Assembly (NCBI GenBank): GCA_947568835.1
Contig: CANOQG010000007.1
Location: 2,728,001 to 2,792,000 of the forward strand
Length of the DNA stretch: 64,000 nucleotides
Source: Protonemura montana
Lineage: Eukaryota > Arthropoda > Insecta > Plecoptera > Nemouridae
Direction: 5' to 3'
Under the pieces are notes generated by a model that was not told where the DNA came from, searched no databases, and was given only the letters and a program-made list of their open reading frames with translations. How positions within the stretch are numbered: position 1 is the first letter of the stretch; each line of letters begins with the position of its first letter. The translations under genes were made by a program, and so were the position numbers. Of the stretch, positions 41,108-54,590 are shown piece after piece.

Positions 41108-44100
41108 AGGACATGAGGCAGGACATTGGACAGGACATGGGGCAAAACATGGGGCAGGACATGGGACTGGACATGGGGCAGGACATGGGGCAGGACATGG
41201 GGCAGGACATGGGGCAGGACATGGGACATGAGGCAGGACAGGGGGAGGACATGGAGCGGGACATGGGGCAGGACATGTGGCAGGACATGGAGCAGGACAT
41301 GGGGCTGGAAATGGGGCAGGACATGGGACAGGACATAGGGCAGGACATGGGGCAGGACATGAGGCAGGACATAGGGCAGGACATAAGACATAGGGCAGGA
41401 CAGGGGGAGGACATGGAGCAGGACATGGGGCATTACATGGGGCAGGACATAAGACAGGACATAGGGCAGGACATGGGGCAGGACATGGGGCAGGACATGG
41501 GGCAGGACATGGGACATGGGGCAAGACATGGGGCAGGACATGAGGCAGGACATGGGGCAGGACATGGGGCAGGACATGGGGCAGGACATGGGGTAGGACA
41601 TGGGGCAGGAAATGGGACAGGACAAGGGGCAGGACATGGGGCAGGACATGGGACATGGGGCAGGACATGGGGCAGGACATGGGGCAGGACATGGGGCAGG
41701 ACATGGGGCAGGACATGGGGCAGGACATGGGGCAGGACATAGGGCAGGACATGTGGCAGGACATGGGGCAGGACATGGAGCAGGACATGGGACATGACAT
41801 GGGACAGGACATGGGGCAGGACATGGGGCAGGACATGGGGAAGGACATAGGGCAGGACATGGGGCAGGACATGGGGCAGGACATGGGGCAGGACATAGTG
41901 CAGGACATGGGGCAGGACATGGGGCAGGACATGGAGCAGGACATGGGGCAGGACATTGGGCAGGACATGGGACAGGACATGGGGCAGGACATGGGGCAGG
42001 ACATGGGGCAGGATATGGGGCAGGACATGGGGCAGGACATGAGGCAGGACATGGGGCAGGACATGGGGCATGACATGGGACATGGGGCAGGACATGGGAT
42101 GGAACATGGAGCAGAAAATGGGGCACGACATGGGGCAGGACATAGGGCAGGACATGGGGCAGGACATGGGGCAGGACATGGGGCAGGACATGGGACATGG
42201 GGCAAGACATGGGGCAGGACATAGGGCAGGACATGGGGCAGGACATGGGGAAGGACATGGGGCAGGACATGGGGCAGGACATGGGACATGGGGCAGGACA
42301 GGGGGAGGACATGGAGCAGGACATGGGGCAGGACATGGGGCAGGACATGGGGCAGGACATGGGGCAGGACATGGGGCAGGAAATGGGACAGGACAAAGGG
42401 CAGGACATGGGGCAGGACATGGGACATGGGGCAGGACATGGGGCAGGACATGGGGCATGACATGGGGCAGGACATGGGACAGGACATGGGGCAGGACATG
42501 GGGCAGGACATGGGGCAGGACATGGGGCAGGACATGAGGCAGGACATGGGACAGGACATGGGGCAGGACATGGGGCAGGACATGGGACATGGAGAAGGAC
42601 ATGGGGCAGGACATGGAGCAGGACATGGGGCAGGACATGGGGCAGGACATAAGACAGGACATAGGGCAGGACATGGGGTAGGACATGGGGCAGGACATGG
42701 GGCAGGACATGGGACATGGGGCAAGACATGGGGCAGGACATGGGGCAGGACATGGGGCAGGACATGGGGCAGGACATGGGGCAGGACATGGGGCAGGAAA
42801 TGGGGCAGGACATAGGGTAGGACATGAGGCAGGACATGGGACAGGACATGGGGCAGGACATGGGGCAGGACATGGGACAGGACATAGGGCAGGACATGGG
42901 GCAGGACATGGGGCAAAACATGGGGCAGGACATGGGACAGGACATGGGGCAGGACATTGGCCAGGCTATGGGGCAGGACATGGGGCAGGACATGAGGCAG
43001 GACATGGGACATGGGGAAAGACATGGGGCAGGACATGGGGCAGGACATGGGGCAGGACATGGGGCAGGACATGGGACAGGACATAGGGCAGGACATGGGG
43101 CAGGACATGGGGCAGGACATGGGGCAGGACATAGGGAAGGACATGGGGCAGGACATGGGGCAGGACATGGGACAGGACATGGGACAGGACATAGGGCAGG
43201 ACATGGGGCAGGACATGGGGCAGGACATAGGGCAGGACATGGGGCAGGACATGGGGCAGGACATGGGGCAGGACATGGGGCAGGACATAAGGCAGGACAT
43301 TGGACAGGACATGGGGCAAAACATGGGGCAGGACATGGGGCAGGACATAGGGCAGGACATGGGGCAGGACATGGGGCAGGACATGGAGCAGGACATGGGG
43401 CAGGACATTGGGCAGGACATGGGACAGGACATGGGGCAGGACATGGGGCAGGACATGGGGCAGGATATGGGGCAGGACATGGGGCAGGACATGAGGCAGG
43501 ACATGGGACATGAGGTAAGACATGGAGCAGGACATGGAGCAGGACATGGGACAGGACATGGGGCAGGACATGGGGCAGGACATGGGGCATGACATGGGAC
43601 ATGGGGCAGGACATGGGGTGGAACATGGAGCAGAAAATGGGGCACGACATGGGGCAGGACATAGGGCAGGACATGGGGCAGGACATGGGGCAGGACATGG
43701 GGCAGGACATGGGACATGGGGCAAGACATGGGGCAGGACATAGGGCAGGACATGGGGCAGGACATGGGGAAGGACATGGGGCAGGACATGGGGCAGGACA
43801 TGGGACATGGGGCAGGACAGGGGGAGGACATGGAGCAGGACATGGGGCAGGACATGGGACATGGGGCAGGACATGGGGTGGAACATGGAGCAGAAAATGG
43901 GGCACGACATGGGGCAGGACATAGGGCAGGACATGGTGCAGGACATGGGGCAGGACATGGGGCAGGACATGGGACATGGGGCAAGACATGGGGCAGGACA
44001 TAGGGCAGGACATGGGGCAGGACATGGGGCAGGACATAAGACAGGACATAGGGCAGGACATGGGGTAGGACATGGGGCAGGACATGAGGCAGGACATGGG

Positions 44101-47100
44101 ACATGGAGCAGGACATGGGGCAGGACATGGAGCAGGACATGGGGCAGGACATGGGGCAGGACATAAGACAGGACATAGGGCAGGACATGGGGTAGGACAT
44201 GGGGCAGGACATGGGGCAGGACATGGGACATGGGGCAAGACATGGGGCAGGACATGGGGCAGGACATGGGGCAGGACATGGGGCAGGACATGGGGCAGGA
44301 CATGGGGCAGGAAATGGGGCAGGACATAGGGTAGGACATGAGGCAGGACATGGGACAGGACATGGGGCAGGACATGGGGCAGGACATGGGACAGGACATA
44401 GGGCAGGACATGGGGCAGGACATGGGGCAAAACATGGGGCAGGACATGGGACAGGACATGGGGCAGGACATTGGCCAGGCTATGGGGCAGGACATGGGGC
44501 AGGACATGAGGCAGGACATGGGACATGGGGAAAGACATGGGGCAGGACATGGGGCAGGACATGGGGCAGGACATGGGGCAGGACATGGGACAGGACATAG
44601 GGCAGGACATGGGGCAGGACATGGGGCAGGACATGGGGCAGGACATAGGGAAGGACATGGGGCAGGACATGGGGCAGGACATGGGACAGGACATGGGACA
44701 GGACATAGGGCAGGACATGGGGCAGGACATGGGGCAGGACATAGGGCAGGACATGGGGCAGGACATGGGGCAGGACATGGGGCAGGACATGGGGCAGGAC
44801 ATAAGGCAGGACATTGGACAGGACATGGGGCAAAACATGGGGCAGGACATGGGGCAGGACATAGGGCAGGACATGGGGCAGGACATGGGGCAGGACATGG
44901 AGCAGGACATGGGGCAGGACATTGGGCAGGACATGGGACAGGACATGGGGCAGGACATGGGGCAGGACATGGGGCAGGATATGGGGCAGGACATGGGGCA
45001 GGACATGAGGCAGGACATGGGACATGAGGTAAGACATGGAGCAGGACATGGAGCAGGACATGGGACAGGACATGGGGCAGGACATGGGGCAGGACATGGG
45101 GCATGACATGGGACATGGGGCAGGACATGGGGTGGAACATGGAGCAGAAAATGGGGCACGACATGGGGCAGGACATAGGGCAGGACATGGGGCAGGACAT
45201 GGGGCAGGACATGGGGCAGGACATGGGACATGGGGCAAGACATGGGGCAGGACATAGGGCAGGACATGGGGCAGGACATGGGGAAGGACATGGGGCAGGA
45301 CATGGGGCAGGACATGGGACATGGGGCAGGACAGGGGGAGGACATGGAGCAGGACATGGGGCAGGACATGGGGCAGGACATGGGGCAGGACATGGGGCAG
45401 GACATGGGGCAGGAAATGGGACAGGACAAAGGGCAGGACATGGGGCAGGACATGGGACATGGGGCAGGACATGGGGCAGGACATGGGGCATGACATGGGG
45501 CAGGACATGGGACAGGACATGGGGCAGGACATGGGGCAGGACATGGGGCAGGACATGGGGCAGGACATGAGGCAGGACATGGGACAGGACATGGGGCAGG
45601 ACATGGGGCAGGACATGGGACATGGAGCAGGACATGGGGCAGGACATGGAGCAGGACATGGGGCAGGACATGGGGCAGGACATAAGACAGGACATAGGGC
45701 AGGACATGGGGTAGGACATGGGGCAGGACATGGGGCAGGACATGGGACATGGGGCAAGACATGGGGCAGGACATGGGGCAGGACATGGGGCAGGACATGG
45801 GGCAGGACATGGGGCAGGACATGGGGCAGGAAATGGGGCAGGACATAGGGTAGGACATGAGGCAGGACATGGGACAGGACATGGGGCAGGACATGGGGCA
45901 GGACATGGGACAGGACATAGGGCAGGACATGGGGCAGGACATGGGGCAAAACATGGGGCAGGACATGGGACAACACATGGGGCAGGACATTGGCCAGGCT
46001 ATGGGGCAGGACATGGGGCAGGACATGAGGCAGGACATGGGACATGGGGAAAGACATGGGGCAGGACATGGGGCAGGACATGGGGCAGGACATGGGGCAG
46101 GACATGGGGCAGGACATGGGACATGGGGCAGGACAGGGGGAGGACATGGAGCAGGACATGGGGCAGGACATGGGGCAGGACATGGGGCAGGACATGGGGC
46201 AGGACATGGGGCAGGAAATGGGACAGGACAAAGGGCAGGACATGGGGCAGGACATGGGACATGGGGCAGGACATGGGGCAGGACATGGGGCATGACATGG
46301 GGCAGGACATGGGACAGGACATGGGGCAGGACATGGGGCAGGACATGGGGCAGGACATGGGGCAGGACATGAGGCAGGACATGGGACAGGACATGGGGCA
46401 GGACATGGGGCAGGACATGGGACATGGAGCAGGACATGGGGCAGGACATGGAGCAGGACATGGGGCAGGACATGGGGCAGGACATAAGACAGGACATAGG
46501 GCAGGACATGGGGTAGGACATGGGGCAGGACATGGGGCAGGACATGGGACATGGGGCAAGACATGGGGCAGGACATGGGGCAGGACATGGGGCAGGACAT
46601 GGGGCAGGACATGGGGCAGGACATGGGGCAGGAAATGGGGCAGGACATAGGGTAGGACATGAGGCAGGACATGGGACAGGACATGGGGCAGGACATGGGG
46701 CAGGACATGGGACAGGACATAGGGCAGGACATGGGGCAGGACATGGGGCAAAACATGGGGCAGGACATGGGACAACACATGGGGCAGGACATTGGCCAGG
46801 CTATGGGGCAGGACATGGGGCAGGACATGAGGCAGGACATGGGACATGGGGAAAGACATGGGGCAGGACATGGGGCAGGACATGGGGCAGGACATGGGGC
46901 AGGACATGGGACAGGACATAGGGCAGGACATGGGGCAGGACATGGGGCAGGACATGGGGCAGGACATGGGACAGGACATGGAGCAGGACATGGGGCAGGA
47001 CATGGGGCAGGACATGGGACAGGACATAGGGAAGGACATGGGGCAGGACATGGGGCAGGACATGGGACAGGACATGGGACAGGACATAGGGCAGGACATG

Positions 47101-50100
47101 GGGCAGGACATGGGGCAGGACATAGGGCAGGACATGGGGCAGGACATGGGGCAGGACATGGGGCAGGACATGGGGCAGGACATAAGGCAGGACATTGGAC
47201 AGGACATGGGGCAAAACATGGGGCAGGACATGGGACAGGACATGGGGCAGGACATGGGGCAGGACATGGGGCAGGACATGGGGCAGGACATGGGACATGA
47301 GGCAGGACAGGGGGAGGACATGGAGCGGGACATGGGGCAGGACATGGGGCAGGACATGGAGCAGGACATGGGGCAGGAAATGGGGCAGGACATGGGACAG
47401 GACATAGGGCAGGACATGGGGCAGGACATGAGGCAAGACATGGGGCAGGACATGGGATATAGGGCAGGACAGGGGAAGGACATGGAGCAGGACATGGGGC
47501 AGGACATGGGGCAGGACATGGGGCAGGACATGGGGCAGGACATGGGGCAGGACATGGGGCAGGACATAAGGCAGGACATTGGACAGGACATGGGGCAAAA
47601 CATGGGGCAGGACATGGGACAGGACATGGGACATGGGGCAAGACATGGGGCAGGACATGAGGCAGGACATGGGGCAGGACATGGGGCAGGACATGGGGCA
47701 GGACATGGGGTAGGACATGGGGCAGGAAATGGGACAGGACAAGGGGCAGGACATGGGGCAGGACATGGGACATGGGGCAGGACATGGGGCAGGACATGGG
47801 GCAGGACATGGGGCAGGACATGGGGCAGGACATGGGGCAGGACATGGGGCAGGACATAGGGCAGGACATGTGGCAGGACATGGGGCAGGACATGGAGCAG
47901 GACATGGGACATGACATGGGACAGGACATGGGGCAGGACATGGGGCAGGACATGGGGAAGGACATAGGGCAGGACATGGGGCAGGACATGGGGCAGGACA
48001 TGGGGCAGGACATAGTGCAGGACATGGGGCAGGACATGGGGCAGGACATGGAGCAGGACATGGGGCAGGACATTGGGCAGGACATGGGACAGGACATGGG
48101 GCAGGACATGGGGCAGGACATGGGGCAGGATATGGGGCAGGACATGGGGCAGGACATGAGGCAGGACATGGGACATGAGGTAAGACATGGAGCAGGACAT
48201 GGAGCAGGACATGGGACAGGACATGGGGCAGGACATGGGGCAGGACATGGGGCATGACATGGGACATGGGGCAGGACATGGGGTGGAACATGGAGCAGAA
48301 AATGGGGCACGACATGGGGCAGGACATAGGGCAGGACATGGGGCAGGACATGGGGCAGGACATGGGGCAGGACATGGGACATGGGGCAAGACATGGGGCA
48401 GGACATAGGGCAGGACATGGGGCAGGACATGGGGAAGGACATGGGGCAGGACATGGGGCAGGACATGGGACATGGGGCAGGACAGGGGGAGGACATGGAG
48501 CAGGACATGGGGCAGGACATGGGGCAGGACATGGGGCAGGACATGGGGCAGGACATGGGGCAGGAAATGGGACAGGACAAAGGGCAGGACATGGGGCAGG
48601 ACATGGGACATGGGGCAGGACATGGGGCAGGACATGGGGCATGACATGGGGCAGGACATGGGACAGGACATGGGGCAGGACATGGGGCAGGACATGGGGC
48701 AGGACATGGGGCAGGACATGAGGCAGGACATGGGACAGGACATGGGGCAGGACATGGGGCAGGACATGGGACATGGAGCAGGACATGGGGCAGGACATGG
48801 AGCAGGACATGGGGCAGGACATGGGGCAGGACATAAGACAGGACATAGGGCAGGACATGGGGTAGGACATGGGGCAGGACATGGGGCAGGACATGGGACA
48901 TGGGGCAAGACATGGGGCAGGACATGGGGCAGGACATGGGGCAGGACATGGGGCAGGACATGGGGCAGGACATGGGGCAGGAAATGGGGCAGGACATAGG
49001 GTAGGACATGAGGCAGGACATGGGACAGGACATGGGGCAGGACATGGGGCAGGACATGGGACAGGACATAGGGCAGGACATGGGGCAGGACATGGGGCAA
49101 AACATGGGGCAGGACATGGGACAGGACATGGGGCAGGACATTGGCCAGGCTATGGGGCAGGACATGGGGCAGGACATGAGGCAGGACATGGGACATGGGG
49201 AAAGACATGGGGCAGGACATGGGGCAGGACATGGGGCAGGACATGGGGCAGGACATGGGACAGGACATAGGGCAGGACATGGGGCAGGACATGGGGCAGG
49301 ACATGGGGCAGGACATGGGACAGGACATGGAGCAGGACATGGGGCAGGACATGGGGCAGGACATGGGACAGGACATAGGGAAGGACATGGGGCAGGACAT
49401 GGGGCAGGACATGGGACAGGACATGGGACAGGACATAGGGCAGGACATGGGGCAGGACATGGGGCAGGACATAGGGCAGGACATGGGGCAGGACATGGGG
49501 CAGGACATGGGGCAGGACATGGGGCAGGACATAAGGCAGGACATTGGACAGGACATGGGGCAAAACATGGGGCAGGACATGGGACAGGACATGTTGCAGG
49601 ACATGGGGCAGGACATGGGGCAGGACATGGGGCAGGACATGGGACATGAGGCAGGACAGGGGGAGGACATGGAGCGGGACATGGGGCAGGACATGGGGCA
49701 GGACATGGAGCAGGACATGGGGCAGGAAATGGGGCAGGACATGGGACAGGACATAGGGCAGGACATGGGGCAGGACATGAGGCAAGACATGGGGCAGGAC
49801 ATGGGACATAGGGCAGGACAGGGGAAGGACATGGAGCAGGACATGGGGCAGGACATGGGGCAGGACATAAGACAGGACATAGGGCAGGACATGGGGTAGG
49901 ACATGGGGCAGGACATGGGGCAGGACATGGGACATGGGGCAAGACATGGGGCAGGACATGGGGCAGGACATGGGGCAGGACATGGGGCAGGACATGGGGC
50001 AGGACATGGGACATGGGGCAGGACATGGGGCAGGACATGGGGCAGGACATGGGGCAGGACATGGGGCAGGACATGGGGCAGGACATAGGGCAGGCTATGG

Positions 50101-51354
50101 GGCAGGACATGGGGCAGGACATGGAGCAGGACATGGGACATGACATGGGACAGGACATGGGGCAGGACATGGCGCAGGACATGGGGCAGGACATGGGGCA
50201 GGACATGGGGCAGGACATAGGGCAGGACATGGGGTAGGACATGAGGCAGGACATGGGACAGGACATGGGGCAGGACATGGGGCAGGACATGGGACAGGAC
50301 ATAGGGCAGGACATGGGGCAGGACATGGGGCAAAACATGGGGCAGGACATGGGACAGGACATGGGGCAGGACATTGGCCAGGCTATGGGGCAGGACATGG
50401 GGCAGGACATGAGGCAGGACATGGGACATGGGGAAAGACATGGGGCAGGACATGGGGCAGGACATGGGGCAGGACATGGGGCAGGACATGGGACAGGACA
50501 TAGGGCAGGACATGGGGCAGGACATGGGGCAGGACATGGGGCAGGACATGGGACAGGACATGGAGCAGGACATGGGGCAGGACATGGGGCAGGACATGGG
50601 ACAGGACATAGGGAAGGACATGGGGCAGGACATGGGGCAGGACATGGGACAGGACATTGCACAGGACATAGGGCAGGACATGGGGCAGGACATGGGGCAG
50701 GACATAGGGCAGGACATGGGGCAGGACATGGGGCAGGACATGGGGCAGGACATGGGGCAGGACATGAGGCAGGACATTGGACAGGACATGGGGCAAAACA
50801 TGGGGCAGGACATGGGACTGGACATGGGGCAGGACATGGGGCAGGACATGGGGCAGGACATGGGGCAGGACATGGGACATGAGGCAGGACAGGGGGAGGA
50901 CATGGAGCGGGACATGGGGCAGGACATGGGGCAGGACATGGAGCAGGACATGGGGCAGGAAATGGGGCAGGACATGAAAACAGGACATAGGGCAGGACAT
51001 GGGGCAGGACATGAGGCAGGACATGGGGCAGGACATAAGACATAGGGCAGGACAGGGGGAGGACATGGAGCAGGACATGGGGCATTACATGGGGCAGGAC
51101 ATAAGACAGGACATAGGGCAGGACATGGGGCCGGACATGGGGCAGGACATGGGGCAGGACATGGGACATGGGGCAAGACATGGGGCAGGACATGAGGCAG
51201 GACATGGGGCAGGACATGGGGCAGGACATGGGGCAGGACATGGGGCAGGACATAGGGCAGGACATGGGGCAGGACATGGGGCAGGACATGGAGCAGGACA
51301 TGGGACATGACATGGGACAGGACATGGGGCAGGACATGGGGCAGGACATGGGGA
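41108..51354. repeat. 10,247-bp duplication, copy 2
   Basis: Second copy of the 10,247-bp block. Differences from copy 1 that I could read: 42,099 (A against G at 31,852), 42,595 (A against C at 32,348), 43,505 (G against A at 33,258), 44,087 (A against G at 33,840), 44,848 (C against A at 34,601) and 51,132 (C against A at 40,885). The joint at 41,108 and the right end share the string AGGACAT, so the exchange point is uncertain within about 7 bases. The module is a mosaic of strings also found elsewhere, so it formed from an already shuffled array. Confidence 0.93.
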
Positions 51355-54300
51355 AGGACATAGGGCAGGACATGGGGCAGGACATGGGGCAGGACATGGG
51401 GCAGGACATAGGGCAGGACATGGGGCAGGACATGGGGCAGGACATGGAGCAGGACATGGGGCAGGACATTGGGCAGGACATGGGACAGGACATGGGGCAG
51501 GACATGGGGCAGGACATGGGGCAGGATATGGGGCAGGACATGGGGCAGGACATGAGGCAGGACATGGGACATGAGGTAAGACATGGAGCAGGACATGGAG
51601 CAGGACATGGGACAGGACATGGGGCAGGACATGGGGCAGGACATGGGGAATGACATGGGACATGGGGCAGGACATGGGGTGGAACATGGAGCAGAAAATG
51701 GGGCACGACATGGGGTAGGACATAGGGCAGGACATGGGGCAGGACATGGGGCAGGACATGGGGCAGGACATGGGACATGGGGCAAGACATGGGGCAGGAC
51801 ATAGGGCAGGACATGGGGCAGGACATGGGGAAGGACATGGGGCAGGACATGGGGCAGGACATGGGACATGGGGCAGGACAGGGGGAGGACATGGAGCAGG
51901 ACATGGGGCAGGACATGGGGCAGGACATGGGGCAGGACATGGGGCAGGACATGGGGCAGGAAATGGGACAGGACAAAGGGCAGGACATGGGGCAGGACAT
52001 GGGACATGGGGCAGGACATGGGGCAGGACATGGGGCATGACATGGGGCAGGACATGGGACAGGACATGGGGCAGGACATGGGGCAGGACATGGGGCAGGA
52101 CATGGGGCAGGACATGGGACATGGAGCAGGACATGGGGCAGGACATGGAGCAGGACATGGGGCAGGACATGGGGCAGGACATAAGACAGGACATAGGGCA
52201 GGACATGGGGTAGGACATGGGGCAGGACATGGGGCAGGACATGGGACATGGGGCAAGACATGGGGCAGGACATGGGGCAGGACATGGGGCAGGACATGGG
52301 GCAGGACATGGGGCAGGACATGGGGCAGGAAATGGGGCAGGACATAGGGTAGGACATGAGGCAGGACATGGGACAGGACATGGGGCAGGACATGGGGCAG
52401 GACATGGGACAGGACATAGGGCAGGACATGGGGCAGGACATGGGGCAAAACATGGGGCAGGACATGGGACAGGACATGGGGCAGGACATTGGCCAGGCTA
52501 TGGGGCAGGACATGGGGCAGGACATGAGGCAGGACATGGGACATGGGGAAAGACATGGGGCAGGACATGGGGCAGGACATGGGGCAGGACATGGGGCAGG
52601 ACATGGGACAGGACATAGGGCAGGACATGGGGCAGGACATGGGGCAGGACATGGGGCAGGACATGGGACAGGACATGGAGCAGGACATGGGGCAGGACAT
52701 GGGGCAGGACATGGGACAGGACATAGGGAAGGACATGGGGCAGGACATGGGGCAGGACATGGGACAGGACATGGGACAGGACATAGGGCAGGACATGGGG
52801 CAGGACATGGGGCAGGACATAGGGCAGGACATGGGGCAGGACATGGGGCAGGACATGGGGCAGGACATGGGGCAGGACATAAGGCAGGACATTGGACAGG
52901 ACATGGGGCAAAACATGGGGCAGGACATGGGACAGGACATGTTGCAGGACATGGGGCAGGACATGGGGCAGGACATGGGGCAGGACATGGGACATGAGGC
53001 AGGACAGGGGGAGGACATGGAGCGGGACATGGGGCAGGACATGGGGCAGGACATGGAGCAGGACATGGGGCAGGAAATGGGGCAGGACATGGGACAGGAC
53101 ATAGGGCAGGACATGGGGCAGGACATGAGGCAAGACATGGGGCAGGACATGGGACATAGGGCAGGACAGGGGAAGGACATGGAGCAGGACATGGGGCAGG
53201 ACATGGGGCAGGACATAAGACAGGACATAGGGCAGGACATGGGGTAGGACATGGGGCAGGACATGGGGCAGGACATGGGACATGGGGCAAGACATGGGGC
53301 AGGACATGGGGCAGGACATGGGGCAGGACATGGGGCAGGACATGGGGCAGGACATGGGACATGGGGCAGGACATGGGGCAGGACATGGGGCAGGACATGG
53401 GGCAGGACATGGGGCAGGACATGGGGCAGGACATAGGGCAGGCTATGGGGCAGGACATGGGGCAGGACATGGAGCAGGACATGGGACATGACATGGGACA
53501 GGACATGGGGCAGGACATGGCGCAGGACATGGGGCAGGACATGGGGCAGGACATGGGGCAGGACATAGGGCAGGACATGGGGTAGGACATGAGGCAGGAC
53601 ATGGGACAGGACATGGGGCAGGACATGGGGCAGGACATGGGACAGGACATAGGGCAGGACATGGGGCAGGACATGGGGCAAAACATGGGGCAGGACATGG
53701 GACAGGACATGGGGCAGGAAATTGGCCAGGCTATGGGGCAGGACATGGGGCAGGACATGAGGCAGGACATGGGACATGGGGAAAGACATGGGGCAGGACA
53801 TGGGGCAGGACATGGGGCAGGACATGGGGCAGGACATGGGACAGGACATAGGGCAGGACATGGGGCAGGACATGGGGCAGGACATGGGGCAGGACATGGG
53901 ACAGGACATGGAGCAGGACATGGGGCAGGACATGGGGCAGGACATGGGACAGGACATAGGGAAGGACATGGGGCAGGACATGGGGCAGGACATGGGACAG
54001 GACATTGCACAGGACATAGGGCAGGACATGGGGCAGGACATGGGGCAGGACATAGGGCAGGACATGGGGCAGGACATGGGGCAGGACATGGGGCAGGACA
54101 TGGGGCAGGACATGAGGCAGGACATTGGACAGGACATGGGGCAAAACATGGGGCAGGACATGGGACTGGACATGGGGCAGGACATGGGGCAGGACATGGG
54201 GCAGGACATGGGGCAGGACATGGGACATGAGGCAGGACAGGGGGAGGACATGGAGCGGGACATGGGGCAGGACATGGGGCAGGACATGGAGCAGGACATG

Positions 54301-54590
54301 GGGCAGGAAATGGGGCAGGACATGAAACAGGACATAGGGCAGGACATGGGGCAGGACATGAGGCAGGACATGGGGCAGGACATAAGACATAGGGCAGGAC
54401 AGGGGGAGGACATGGAGCAGGACATGGGGCATTACATGGGGCAGGACATAAGACAGGACATAGGGCAGGACATGGGGCAGGACATGGGGCAGGACATGGG
54501 GCAGGACATGGGACATGGGGCAAGACATGGGGCAGGACATGAGGCAGGACATGGGGCAGGACATGGGGCAGGACATGGGGCAGGACATGG
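47855..54590. repeat. 3.4-kb tandem doubling
   Basis: From CATAGGGCAGG units at 47,855 and 51,251 the string repeats with an offset of 3,396 bp. A 48-bp loss near 52,110 lowers it to 3,348, as seen at ATTGGCCAGG 49,140/52,488 and 50,373/53,721. A one-base difference in the CATGAAACAGG string (four A near 50,975, three A near 54,324) then gives 3,347. Rare CATGTTGCAGG is in both copies (near 49,591 and 52,939). Copy 2 has private changes GGGGAATGACATGG (near 51,646) and GGAAATTGGCC (near 53,718). Confidence 0.86.
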
